Source: Bacteroidia bacterium (lineage in GTDB: Bacteria > Bacteroidota > Bacteroidia > Flavobacteriales > Flavobacteriaceae). Taken from it: a DNA stretch of 64,000 nt. Positions 45,784-54,368 of the stretch are shown in pieces. The position numbers and the translations under genes are program-made. The stretch's first letter is position 1. Each line of letters begins with the position of its first letter. The notes under the pieces were generated by a model. It worked only from the letters and a program-made list of their open reading frames with translations. It had not been told where the DNA came from and did no database searches. Location of the stretch: NCBI GenBank assembly GCA_030425285.1, contig JAUIAY010000009.1, forward strand, positions 33,502 through 97,501, given 5' to 3'.

Positions 45784-46977
45784 TTGAATACATCAATATT
45801 AAATATTGAAAATCAAGAATTTATAGACTTACATCTTGAGGAAGACATCTCAAAGCTGCTCTTTAAAAAATATTCAGATACATCGGTCGATATTAAACTG
45901 TTAATTGAACAAATTGAAGCCAAAAAACGTTGCAGAACCAAACTACCAACTTGGTTTCATTCGACTTCAATTATTTATCCCAATAAACTGAATATCGAGC
46001 AAACGTCTTCAGAAATTACAGCTAACTACAAAGCAAATCTTATTAACGGAAGTTCATTGGTTGATCTAACTGGAGGATTTGGTGTTGATAGTTATTATTT
46101 TTCCAAATACGTTGATTCTGTAACTCATTGCGAAATTGACAGTAATTTATCTGAAATTGTCAAACACAATCTTCATGAATTAGGAGTCAAAAATATACAA
46201 TGTATCAATGAAAATGGTATAACTTATCTTGAAAAGACTGACTTAACCCTCGATTGGATATATGTAGATCCTTCCAGACGTCATGAATCTAAAGGAAAAG
46301 TGTTCTTTTTAAACGATTGTTTGCCAAACGTACCAAAGCATCTAGATTTATTGTTTTCAAAAAGCAATAACATCCTTATTAAAACGTCTCCACTATTGGA
46401 CATTTCGGTTGGTATTAACGAACTTAACCATGTAAAGTCCGTTCACATAATAGCAGTAAAAAACGAGGTTAAAGAACTATTGTGGATTTTGGAGAACGGA
46501 TATAATGGACCAATTGACATAACGGCCGCTAATATAAAAAAGGAACAAAAAGATGTATTCAGCTTCAACCTTACTGAAGAGTCCAATAAGCAAGCGCCTT
46601 ACGCCCAGCCACTAACATATTTATTCGAGCCCAATTCAGCAATTTTAAAGGCTGGAGCTTTTAACAGTCTGGCTATTCAATTCAATTTATTTAAATTGCA
46701 AAAGCATACACATTTGTATACATCTGAACACTTGATTCAATTTCCTGGTAGGGCTTTCAAAATTGAAAAAGTAGTTCCGTACAATAAAAAAGAGTTAAAA
46801 GAACTAAATATCACACAGGCTAATGTCTCAATTAGAAATTTCCCTGAAACGGTTCAACAAATCAGAAAGAAATTTAAGATTAAGGATGGCGGTAATACCT
46901 ATCTCTTTTTTACAACCAATGATGATAACAATCGAATAGTAATCGTTTGTAAAAAGACCAAAAAAAGTTTATGTTAA
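45784..46977 (+). CDS. SAM-dependent methyltransferase with THUMP-like domain
   Basis: A 397-residue class I methyltransferase. The SAM-binding motif is VDLTGGFGVDSYYFS (residues 92-106), and YVDPSRRHESKG (160-171) takes the place of the DPPY/NPPY motif, typical of the Bacteroidota THUMP-like group. The C-terminal 80 residues (FPGRAFKIEKVVPYNKKELK) look RNA-binding. The target is probably an RNA base, but this is inferred from domain type and neighbourhood. It starts at TTG 45784, 6 bases after the AI-2E gene, and overlaps the HAD gene by 7 bases. Confidence 0.85.
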   Translation: MNTSILNIENQEFIDLHLEEDISKLLFKKYSDTSVDIKLLIEQIEAKKRCRTKLPTWFHSTSIIYPNKLNIEQTSSEITANYKANLINGSSLVDLTGGFGVDSYYFSKYVDSVTHCEIDSNLSEIVKHNLHELGVKNIQCINENGITYLEKTDLTLDWIYVDPSRRHESKGKVFFLNDCLPNVPKHLDLLFSKSNNILIKTSPLLDISVGINELNHVKSVHIIAVKNEVKELLWILENGYNGPIDITAANIKKEQKDVFSFNLTEESNKQAPYAQPLTYLFEPNSAILKAGAFNSLAIQFNLFKLQKHTHLYTSEHLIQFPGRAFKIEKVVPYNKKELKELNITQANVSIRNFPETVQQIRKKFKIKDGGNTYLFFTTNDDNNRIVIVCKKTKKSLC

Positions 46978-47633
46978 AAGCAGTATTATTTGATATGGAT
47001 GGCGTCATTGTAGACACCGAACCGTTACACCATAAAGCCTATCATGGTATGTTTGATTCCGTTAATATTGATGTATCGGAAGAACATTACCAAACGTTTA
47101 CGGGACAATCAACCATTAATGTTTGTAAGCATTTATGTGAGCATTTCAGCATACCCAAAAAGCCTGAAGAACTCGTACAGATAAAGCGACATATATTCAA
47201 GGATTTATTTGTCAATGACTCGGGATTACAAATGCTTGATGGTGTTTATGAACTCATAAAAGAATATCACGACAATGGCCTGACATTGGTTCTGGCCTCT
47301 TCGGCATCCATGCAAACCATAAATAGCGTTTTTAACAGATTTGAGTTAGATCAATACTTTAAAGGAAAATTAAGTGGTGCCGATTTAAAAGCTTCCAAAC
47401 CTCATCCCGAAATATTTATAAAGGCAGCTCAAACTGCTGGTTTTAATAAAGAAAACTGTATAGTTATCGAAGATTCAACCAATGGTATTCAAGCTGCAAA
47501 TTTTGCTGGAATATACTGTGTTGGATTTAAAAGTCCACATTCCAAAAACCAGGATTATTCCAAAGCCAATAAAGTAATTTCACATTTTAGTGAAATTAGT
47601 TATGACAAAGCTAAAAATCTATTAATGCTTTAA
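46971..47633 (+). CDS. HAD hydrolase, beta-phosphoglucomutase-like
   Basis: A 220-residue HAD-IA protein. The nucleophile motif is FDMDGVIVDTEPLHHKAY with Asp8 and Asp10, the small helical cap follows, motif II is LASSAS, and motif IV is KPHPEIF with IVIEDSTNGIQAA. The layout matches beta-phosphoglucomutase and sugar-phosphate phosphatases. Substrate unknown. It ends the operon; its start overlaps the methyltransferase stop. The tRNA cluster begins 140 bases later. Confidence 0.9.
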   Translation: MLKAVLFDMDGVIVDTEPLHHKAYHGMFDSVNIDVSEEHYQTFTGQSTINVCKHLCEHFSIPKKPEELVQIKRHIFKDLFVNDSGLQMLDGVYELIKEYHDNGLTLVLASSASMQTINSVFNRFELDQYFKGKLSGADLKASKPHPEIFIKAAQTAGFNKENCIVIEDSTNGIQAANFAGIYCVGFKSPHSKNQDYSKANKVISHFSEISYDKAKNLLML

Positions 47634-47710
47634 GTTTAAGTACTTAACCAAGGAACTTTTATCAAAAGCGTCCTAAAATCAAAAAACAACATAAAAAATT
47701 CAAAAAATAG

Positions 47711-47741
47711 TTGCGTTCTTTGCAATGATAAGTTACATTTG
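47711..47741 (+). promoter_or_regulatory. Promoter for the tRNA cluster
   Basis: TTG (47711-47713), 20 bases, then TACATTTG (47734-47741) is an exact match to the Bacteroidota housekeeping promoter. Transcription should start near 47748, 26 bases before the mature 5' end of tRNA-Ser. Confidence 0.75.
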
Positions 47742-47773
47742 CATCCGCATTTAAAGAACGTTCTTTTTAAATT

Positions 47774-47857
47774 GGAGAGGTGCCAGAGTGGTAATGGAGC
47801 AGATTGCTAATCTGTCGACGCGTAAGTGTCGCCGGGGTTCGAATCCCCGTCTCTCCG
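47774..47857 (+). tRNA. tRNA-Ser (GCT)
   Basis: An 84-base class II tRNA with a 7-bp acceptor stem (GGAGAGG with TCTCTCC), anticodon loop TTGCTAA giving anticodon GCT (serine, AGC/AGT codons), a long variable arm (GTCGACGCGTAAGTGTCGCC region) and a T loop GTTCGAATC. The discriminator base is G, as expected for tRNA-Ser. CCA is not encoded. Confidence 0.97.
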
Positions 47858-47878
47858 CATTTTAATAATAACCTATTT

Positions 47879-47953
47879 CGGGGTGTAGCGTAGCCCGGTT
47901 ATCGCGCCGCGTTTGGGACGCGGAGGTCGCAGGTTCGAATCCTGCCACCCCGA
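47879..47953 (+). tRNA. tRNA-Pro (TGG)
   Basis: A class I tRNA with acceptor stem CGGGGTG paired with CACCCCG, anticodon stem CCGCG/CGCGG around loop TTTGGGA giving anticodon TGG (proline), and T loop GTTCGAATC. The discriminator is A. The C1-G72 pair is typical of tRNA-Pro. It lies 21 bases after tRNA-Ser. Confidence 0.97.
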
Positions 47954-48045
47954 CAAAATAAAATGCTAACTTTTTCACAAGATGTTTGCGTTTAAAATTT
48001 GGTGTTATTAGAAGAGTAGCCGACGCGTAGTCTGGCACCTTCGTT

Positions 48046-48068
48046 AAAAATGTCCACTGGACATTTTT
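48046..48068. repeat. Perfect inverted repeat between tRNA genes
   Basis: AAAAATGTCCA and TGGACATTTTT are perfect inverted copies separated by one base, giving a 10-bp hairpin with a 3-base loop. It sits in a 129-base spacer between tRNA-Pro and tRNA-Arg. The surrounding bases (GCCGACGCG, CTGGCACC) are more GC-rich than nearby intergenic DNA. It could be a terminator, processing site or copy of a dispersed palindromic element. Confidence 0.7.
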
Positions 48069-48082
48069 AAAACACTCGGTCC

Positions 48083-48156
48083 GGTCGCGTAGCTCAGCTG
48101 GATAGAGCATCTGCCTTCTAAGCAGACGGTCACAGGTTCGAATCCTGTCGCGATCA
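48083..48156 (+). tRNA. tRNA-Arg (TCT)
   Basis: A 74-base tRNA with acceptor GGTCGCG paired with CGCGATC (one G-U pair), D-arm GCTCAGCTGGATAGAGC, anticodon loop CTTCTAA giving anticodon TCT (arginine, AGA/AGG) and T loop GTTCGAATC. The discriminator is A. It lies after the palindromic spacer and may be transcribed with the other two tRNAs or separately. Confidence 0.97.
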
Positions 48157-48160
48157 CATT

Positions 48161-48192
48161 AAGCCATGTCAGTAATGACGTGGCTTTTTTGT
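48161..48192 (+). terminator. Terminator after the tRNA cluster
   Basis: AGCCATGTCA (48162-48171) pairs with TGACGTGGCT (48176-48185), with one G-T pair, around a GTAA loop and is followed by TTTTTTGTTTTT. It ends transcription 5 bases after tRNA-Arg. Confidence 0.85.
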
Positions 48193-48308
48193 TTTTAGCC
48201 GTTCCCTTTTCTAGCATTTCTATATATCTTTTCATTGATTTTTTTTCATTAATTTAGATGAGTAAATTCCAGTGACAGTTTACAAAAAACCAACTAAAAT
48301 CTCACATC

Positions 48309-49007
48309 ATGAAAAAAGTATCAAAAATCCTTATCGTCATTTTTCTTTTTGTGGCTTTTTCAGTCGCAAGCGCCCAATCCTGTAGTGACTATTATCCAAT
48401 GGTCAAAGGCACTTCTTACGAATTAACAACGTATGACAAGAAAGATAAGTTAGAATCCGTTATTACCAACACAGTCATCAATTTCGAAAAAAAGGGGTCT
48501 ACTGAAGTAGCAACTATTCAATCTATAACAATAGATAAAAACGGTAATGAAAAGTTAAATTCAGAGTACACCATTAGTTGTGATAGCAAAGGTGTGACTA
48601 TGGATTTAAATACTTTATTAAAAAATAAGATAGAAGCCACTCAAACCAATTCAGATGTTCAATCTGAAATAACAGGTACAAATCCTTTTACACCAAACAA
48701 TTTAAGCGTTGGGCTAGATTTACCTGCCTCGGATATGAAAATGGACTTCCATGCTGGAGATGTCAAGATGAGCTTTGGTGCTAATTCAACAGATAGAAAA
48801 GTAGTTGGCAAAGAACAAGTAACGGTTCCAGCAGGCACATTCGATTGTTTTGTTATTACTGCAAAAAATGAAATGAAATTGCTAATCACCAAACATACAA
48901 CGACTAAAATTTGGATAGCTGAAGGCGTTGGTGTTGTTAAACAAGAGACCTATAACAAAAAGGGACATTTAGAAAATTATGAAGTACTGACTAAATTCAA
49001 AAAATAA
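48309..49007 (+). CDS. TapB/DUF3108-like exported protein
   Basis: A 232-residue exported protein with signal peptide MKKVSKILIVIFLFVAFSVA (cleavage near ASAQS). Conserved features of the TapB/DUF3108 group are YYPMVKGTSYELTTYDKK, the QVTVPAGTFDCFVITAK block, and KIWIAEGVGVVKQETYNKKG near the end. Members are periplasmic or outer-membrane proteins of unknown mechanism. It is transcribed alone, and the only nearby regulator, LacI, points towards it. Confidence 0.82.
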   Translation: MKKVSKILIVIFLFVAFSVASAQSCSDYYPMVKGTSYELTTYDKKDKLESVITNTVINFEKKGSTEVATIQSITIDKNGNEKLNSEYTISCDSKGVTMDLNTLLKNKIEATQTNSDVQSEITGTNPFTPNNLSVGLDLPASDMKMDFHAGDVKMSFGANSTDRKVVGKEQVTVPAGTFDCFVITAKNEMKLLITKHTTTKIWIAEGVGVVKQETYNKKGHLENYEVLTKFKK

Positions 49008-49040
49008 TATTAACTAATATTAAAAAACACTTTATAGGCC

Positions 49041-50051
49041 TTATATTTTTTTAGTTGAATTACGCTCTACTATTTTAGTTTTCACAACTTCATGTACAAT
49101 ATGCTTAGTTGATTTTTCCTCAATTCTATCAACTAATGTCTTGACCGATAATTTGCCTATGTTTTCAGCATGCTGACTAACAACAGTCAATGATGGGATT
49201 GCATGTTCGGATATCAATCCATTTGTAAAACCAATTATGGAAATGTCGTCGGGTATTTTAAAACCGTGCATTCTAGCAACATTCATAGCCAAAACAGCCG
49301 AGTATTCATCAGCTGTTAAGATAGCATCAACAGATTTTTTATTAAGAAAATCAACTAACTCCTTTTCAATTGAATTATAATTTTTGGGGTTTATAACATG
49401 CGGTGTCTTCTTTAAATCAGCCATAGCTTTTCTGTAACCTTCTTCCCGTAATTGTCCTACACTAATGTTAGAGATAACATTTAAAAACAAGATATTTTTA
49501 GAATCTATGTCATTCAAAAATTTTGTAGCATTATAGGCTCCTTCAAAATCGTCAACAGTTACCTTATCACAATCAATATCGTTTACCACACGATCAAACA
49601 TCACCATAGGTACATTATACTTCAAGCTTTTTTCAAAATGCGAGTAGTCTTTTTTTTGTTGAGTCTCTTCGGCTACAGACAAAATAATACCATCAACGCT
49701 TCCATTTATGAAAGTATCAATACTTTCTTTTTCTTTTTCAAAACTCTCATTAGATAAACAAATAACTATTTTATACCCTAAAGCTGTTGCCTCCTGTTCA
49801 ATTCCGTACAACACCTTGCTAAAGAACTCCAATAAAATAGCTGGAATAATAACTCCTATTATCTTGGTTGATTTTGACTTTAAACTTCGGGCTATGTTAT
49901 TGGGAACATAATTATATGAGGCTGCTATTTCTTTAATGCGGTTTCTGGTATTAATTCCTATTTCCGGACTATCATTTAATGCTTTGGAAACTGTAGAAAC
50001 AGAAACATTTGTAAGGTTAGCAAGATCCTTTAGAGTTATTTTAGGCTTCAT
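49041..50051 (-). CDS. LacI/GalR-family transcriptional regulator
   Basis: A 336-residue LacI-type repressor. The N-terminal HTH (ITLKDLANLTNVSVSTVSKA, residues about 4-23) and hinge helix (NNIARSLKSKSTK) precede a periplasmic-binding-protein-like sensor domain (IIGVIIPAILLEFFSKVLYG, MVMFDRVVNDIDCDKV, ILTADEYSAVLAM). Such regulators usually sense a sugar and control adjacent uptake or glycoside genes, but no sugar operon lies beside it, so its target is probably elsewhere. Confidence 0.93.
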   Translation of the reverse strand: MKPKITLKDLANLTNVSVSTVSKALNDSPEIGINTRNRIKEIAASYNYVPNNIARSLKSKSTKIIGVIIPAILLEFFSKVLYGIEQEATALGYKIVICLSNESFEKEKESIDTFINGSVDGIILSVAEETQQKKDYSHFEKSLKYNVPMVMFDRVVNDIDCDKVTVDDFEGAYNATKFLNDIDSKNILFLNVISNISVGQLREEGYRKAMADLKKTPHVINPKNYNSIEKELVDFLNKKSVDAILTADEYSAVLAMNVARMHGFKIPDDISIIGFTNGLISEHAIPSLTVVSQHAENIGKLSVKTLVDRIEEKSTKHIVHEVVKTKIVERNSTKKI

Positions 50052-50193
50052 ATTAATAAAAAATTAGCAACGATCTGCAAATTAAAAATTCAACACTTTT
50101 ATTTATAAACTGTTTACTTCTATTTAAACAATAAAGTACCACTGAAATATTCGCATCGCTTTCAAATTATATTTAATTAAAATTTAGTGTTGA

Positions 50194-52242
50194 TTATTCC
50201 GGATATTCTATCCGTAAGTGATAAATATTGGCAAGCTTGTGCTTTAAGACCTTTTTGATTGATTGGATCTCCTTGAATGTAATATTCGCATTTAAGAATT
50301 GTCCATCACTCATTTGCTTGTTGATTATGTTTTCAACAAAAACATCAATTTTTGATGAAGTTGGCTCCTTGAGACTTTTGGAAGCTGCCTCAACACTATC
50401 GCACATCATCAAAATAGCCGTCTCTTTACTAAAAGGCTTGGGTCCTGGATATTGAAAATCTGATATATCTAAATTGTCATTTAACTCCTTTTCCTTTTTA
50501 TAAAAATAATAAACGACGCTTGTACCGTGATGAGTTCGTATAAAATCTATAATACGATCTGGTATATTGTTCTTTCGGGCTATTTCAATACCATTGATTA
50601 CATGGTCAATTATTATCAAAGCACTTTCTTTTGAAGACAACTCATCATGAGGGTTTATACCTGTTGATTGGTTTTCGGTAAAGTAGGTAGGATTTTTCAT
50701 TTTACCAACATCATGGTATAGCGCACCTACCCTAACTAGCATGGCATTTGCTCCAATTTCGTTAGCAGCAGCTTCAGCCAGATTGGCAACATTTAATGAA
50801 TGATGAAATGTTCCAGGAGCTTTATTAGATAACTCTTTCAATAGTTTTGAATTAGTATCAGAAAGTTCTAACAACGAAACATCGGAAACTAAACCAAATA
50901 ATTTTTCATAGGCATATATCAATGGCTGGACAAACAATGTTGCCAGACCACACAAAACAAACAATCCAAAAGTTTCCCATTTCAATGTATCTACACTACC
51001 CTCATGTATGACAAAAAAGGCAAAGTAAGCTACAATATAAATAAGGGTTATTTGTCCAACTGAAATAAATAGATTTGCCCGTTTATACAATTCGGAAACA
51101 GTCAAAATGGTCACGATACCAGCGATAATCTGCAAAAACATATACTCATAACTATTGGAAACTATAAAGCCCAATAACAATACTGTTATGACATGCGTAA
51201 ACAGTCCCAATCTTGCATCAAAGAAAGCCTTGAGAACTAGAGGAAGAATACAAATTGGCACTACATAAACATATTTGGAGTTGTAATTTACCACCAAGGT
51301 TGTGATGAAAATCATCAAAAGGACATTAAAAAATATAAAGGTTACTTTTGTGTTATTTTCAAATACTGAAGGTCTATACTTTTTTATAAATAACAACAGC
51401 ATGAGCAGTGCTAATGACACCAACAAGGTGTAAGCACAAATAACCCAATAGTAGTTGGAATCTGTCCAAACTTGTGATTCATATTCGGCTTCAAGTGATT
51501 TTAAAATCTGGAATTTATCTCCTTCAACAACTTCTCCTTTGGATATTATTAAAGTTTCCCGTTCTATACTACCTCGCGTATAGGCTATTTTATCCAATTC
51601 ACTTTGTATAACCCGATCGGTAAAGGCTTTATTAAAGGTAATATTGGGCTCAATAATATCATAAAACAACGATACAAAATCAGTTTTAAAAGCTTTAAAA
51701 ACATCATCTTGCAAACTGTTATCTATTATTGAAGTAAGTTCACTTTGCTTAATTAGTTGAGAAAATTGAGTTTGCTCTTTTTCTATTCTGTTATTGAGAA
51801 TGATAATCTGCCTGCCACCAGAAAAGCTATATTCATCACCTAAAATACCTTTTGTATAAAGTCTATCTATTATTTGTTCACCATGTTTATAGAGCAACGC
51901 ACTAGTGGCTATATCTAATGTATCAGGAAAGGTGTTTTGAAATTCAGTTCTATAATTCTCTACCACCCTATTGTAGACCTTATCATCTAAATCAAAATAT
52001 AAGTTGGCATTATCTTTTATTGCTTGCTTTTCAGAATTTATTTCTAAATCGGTTTTCTTAATAGCAAAATCAAATGGTGCCTGTAAGCTCTCTGATTGCC
52101 AGGGTTTACCTTTTTCAAAGTTATACTTAAACTTACCACTTTTAGGGAATAAATATACTATCAGGAAGGTCGTACTCAAAAACAACAATAACTTATATCC
52201 CAAAGAATGGTTTCTGTATAATAAATTAATGAAGTCTTTCAT
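50194..52242 (-). CDS. PgpH-like 7TM-HD phosphodiesterase
   Basis: A 682-residue membrane protein resembling PgpH, which degrades cyclic di-AMP. An N-terminal helix and an extracytoplasmic 7TMR-HDED region (about 50-260) are followed by seven or so helices (e.g. FIFFNVLLMIFITTLVV) and a C-terminal HD domain. The latter shows HHSLNVANLAEAAA near 479, LYHDVGK with the HD pair near 509, and FIRTHHGTSVVYYFY. The family cleaves c-di-AMP to pApA; specificity here is inferred. It is transcribed alone and divergent from the thiolase. Confidence 0.9.
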   Translation of the reverse strand: MKDFINLLYRNHSLGYKLLLFLSTTFLIVYLFPKSGKFKYNFEKGKPWQSESLQAPFDFAIKKTDLEINSEKQAIKDNANLYFDLDDKVYNRVVENYRTEFQNTFPDTLDIATSALLYKHGEQIIDRLYTKGILGDEYSFSGGRQIIILNNRIEKEQTQFSQLIKQSELTSIIDNSLQDDVFKAFKTDFVSLFYDIIEPNITFNKAFTDRVIQSELDKIAYTRGSIERETLIISKGEVVEGDKFQILKSLEAEYESQVWTDSNYYWVICAYTLLVSLALLMLLLFIKKYRPSVFENNTKVTFIFFNVLLMIFITTLVVNYNSKYVYVVPICILPLVLKAFFDARLGLFTHVITVLLLGFIVSNSYEYMFLQIIAGIVTILTVSELYKRANLFISVGQITLIYIVAYFAFFVIHEGSVDTLKWETFGLFVLCGLATLFVQPLIYAYEKLFGLVSDVSLLELSDTNSKLLKELSNKAPGTFHHSLNVANLAEAAANEIGANAMLVRVGALYHDVGKMKNPTYFTENQSTGINPHDELSSKESALIIIDHVINGIEIARKNNIPDRIIDFIRTHHGTSVVYYFYKKEKELNDNLDISDFQYPGPKPFSKETAILMMCDSVEAASKSLKEPTSSKIDVFVENIINKQMSDGQFLNANITFKEIQSIKKVLKHKLANIYHLRIEYPE

Positions 52243-52371
52243 TAGATAGGTTTATAATGTCAAATGTAATAAAAATATCACCGTTTTTTGTGCAAGTATA
52301 ATCTATCAATCATTCTAAATTCTGTGAAAAAATGATTAATTTTGCGCCTATAAAAATTAAACCCACACAAA

Positions 52372-53550
52372 ATGAGTAAAGAAGTTGTTATTGTCTCTGC
52401 TGCACGAACTCCAATTGGTAGTTTTTTAGGTTCACTATCTACAATTCCAGCTCCACGATTAGGAGCTATTGCCATAAAAGGTGCTTTAAGTAAAATAAGC
52501 TTAAAACCAGAAATGGTTCAGGAGGTATTAATGGGCAATGTTGTTCAGGCTGGAACTGGACAAGCTCCAGCAAGACAAGCAGCTATTTACGCAGATATTC
52601 CAAATACGGTTCCATGTACTACAGTTAATAAGGTATGCTCTTCTGGAATGAAAGCCGTGATGCAGGGAGCTCAAAGTATTGCTTTGGGTGATACCGATAT
52701 CGTTGTTGCTGGAGGTATGGAAAATATGAGTCTCATTCCGCATTACCTTCACGCTAGAACAGGTACAAAATTTGGACCAACAACTTTGGTTGACGGTATG
52801 CAAAAAGATGGACTTGTTGATGCCTATGACCAAAACGCTATGGGTGTTTGTGCCGATGCTTGTGCAACGGAATACAATTTCTCAAGAGAAGATCAAGATG
52901 CTTTTGCCATTCAGTCTTACAAGCGTTCAGCAGCAGCATGGGATTCAGGGAAATTCGATAATGAAGTTGTCCCAGTTGAAGTCCCACAAAGACGTGGTGA
53001 TGCTTTGGTTGTTTCTAAAGATGAAGAATACATCAATGTAAAAATGGAAAAGATTCCTTCTCTACGACCAGCTTTCACCAAAGAAGGAACTGTTACCGCA
53101 GCTAATGCTTCCACCATTAATGATGGCGCTGGCGCTATGGTTTTAATGAGTAAGGAAAAAGCTGATGAACTTGGCTTAAAAGCTCTGGCTACCATAACAG
53201 GATATGCCGACGCTGCCCACGAACCTGAATGGTTTACTACCGCACCAGCTAAAGCATTACCTAAAGCTCTTGACAAAGCAGGAATAACAATTGATGATGT
53301 TGACTTTTTTGAGTTTAACGAAGCTTTTTCAGTAGTTGGTTTGGCTAACATGAAAATTTTAGGACTAAACGATTCCAATGTTAATGTTAATGGTGGTGCT
53401 GTATCTTTAGGTCATCCTCTTGGTTGTTCAGGCGTTAGAATATTAATTACACTTTTAAATGTTTTAGAGCAAAACAATGCCAAAATAGGGGCTGCTGCTA
53501 TTTGTAATGGTGGTGGTGGTGCTTCTGCAATGATAATCGAAAGAAACTAA
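52372..53550 (+). CDS. Acetyl-CoA C-acyltransferase (thiolase)
   Basis: A 392-residue thiolase, which joins two acetyl-CoA or cleaves 3-ketoacyl-CoA. Catalytic residues are Cys89 in NKVCSSGMKAV, His348 in GGAVSLGHPLGCSG and Cys378 in AAICNGGGGASA; the NEAF motif (FFEFNEAFSVV) is intact. Length and sequence favour biosynthetic AtoB/PhaA-type enzymes, but the direction is not certain. A TAATTTTG -7-like box is at 52337-52344, 28 bases before the start. The C40 peptidase gene follows after 14 bases. Confidence 0.95.
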   Translation: MSKEVVIVSAARTPIGSFLGSLSTIPAPRLGAIAIKGALSKISLKPEMVQEVLMGNVVQAGTGQAPARQAAIYADIPNTVPCTTVNKVCSSGMKAVMQGAQSIALGDTDIVVAGGMENMSLIPHYLHARTGTKFGPTTLVDGMQKDGLVDAYDQNAMGVCADACATEYNFSREDQDAFAIQSYKRSAAAWDSGKFDNEVVPVEVPQRRGDALVVSKDEEYINVKMEKIPSLRPAFTKEGTVTAANASTINDGAGAMVLMSKEKADELGLKALATITGYADAAHEPEWFTTAPAKALPKALDKAGITIDDVDFFEFNEAFSVVGLANMKILGLNDSNVNVNGGAVSLGHPLGCSGVRILITLLNVLEQNNAKIGAAAICNGGGGASAMIIERN

Positions 53551-53564
53551 TCTCCAATTAATTC

Positions 53565-54314
53565 ATGCTATACGGCATTTGCAATTTAAGCATCGTTCCG
53601 CTTCGGATTGAATCTTCTGATGCCAGTGAAATGGTATCGCAGGTATTGTATGGCGATTTTTTCAAGATTCTTGAAAAGCGAAAATCATGGAGTAAAATAC
53701 GATTGGCTTTTGATAAATACGAAGGCTGGATTGACAACAAACAGTATGCTGAAATATCCAAGGAGCAATACGATGCGTTACATGCCGAAAAACCTATTTT
53801 GTCTACAGATTTAGTAGAATTTGTAAAAGACGAATCCAATCAGTTATATCCTATTCCCATTGGTTCTTGTTTAAATGGTTTAACCCTACTCAATCATTCT
53901 CATGATGGTAATATCGTTCAGGACAAATTCCCAAAAGATCATTTAATCACAACCGCTTTTTCATACCTGAATACTCCTTATTTATGGGGTGGAAAAACGC
54001 CTTTTGGAATCGATTGTTCTGGTTTCACACAGATGGTTTACAAACTCAATGGTTATAAAATTTTTAGAGACGCTTCACAACAAGCCACGCAAGGCGAAGC
54101 TTTAAGTTTTATTGAAGAGAGCGACCCAGGTGATTTAGCGTTTTTTGATAATAATGAAGGTCAAATTGTCCATGTTGGTATTATTATGAAGGATAACTTT
54201 ATCATTCATGCACATGGAAAGGTTCGTATTGATAGATTGGATCATTCCGGTATTTACAACATAGAAAAAAGGACCCACACACACAAACTACGAGTCATTA
54301 AAAAGATTATTTAA
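53565..54314 (+). CDS. C40 (NlpC/P60) peptidase with SH3-like domain
   Basis: A 249-residue peptidase. The N-terminal half has bacterial SH3-like repeats (VSQVLYGDFFKILEKRKSW, DKYEGWIDNKQYAEI). The C-terminal NlpC/P60 domain has Cys151 in GIDCSGFTQMVY, His203 in IVHVGIIM and His215 in FIIHAHGKV, a complete triad. It should cut peptidoglycan stem peptides, probably gamma-D-Glu-diamino acid bonds. There is no signal peptide, so it is probably cytoplasmic and used in recycling. It follows the thiolase by 14 bases. Confidence 0.93.
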   Translation: MLYGICNLSIVPLRIESSDASEMVSQVLYGDFFKILEKRKSWSKIRLAFDKYEGWIDNKQYAEISKEQYDALHAEKPILSTDLVEFVKDESNQLYPIPIGSCLNGLTLLNHSHDGNIVQDKFPKDHLITTAFSYLNTPYLWGGKTPFGIDCSGFTQMVYKLNGYKIFRDASQQATQGEALSFIEESDPGDLAFFDNNEGQIVHVGIIMKDNFIIHAHGKVRIDRLDHSGIYNIEKRTHTHKLRVIKKII

Positions 54315-54315
54315 T

Positions 54316-54349
54316 AAAAAAAGCGTCACAAATTGTGACGCTTTTTTTA
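54316..54349 (+). terminator. Bidirectional terminator
   Basis: AAAAAAAGCGTCACAA and its exact complement TTGTGACGCTTTTTTT face each other with almost no loop (16-bp palindrome). It lies between the convergent C40 peptidase and TPR genes and has A and T runs on both sides, so it can terminate both. Confidence 0.9.
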
Positions 54350-54368
54350 TTATTAAGGAGTCTTGATT

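Noticed and set aside
47862..48110. 82-codon minus-strand frame with VAGFEPATSASQTRRDNRA-like translation
   Set aside because: It is the reverse-strand reading of tRNA-Pro and tRNA-Arg, a known false protein pattern, and it overlaps both tRNAs.
48044..48235. 63-codon minus-strand frame reading TGFEPVTVCLEGRCSIQLSYATG
   Set aside because: It is the complement of tRNA-Arg plus terminator; same artefact as above.
52917..53378. 153-codon minus-strand frame in the thiolase gene
   Set aside because: Antisense shadow of a highly conserved gene; no start context or separate function.
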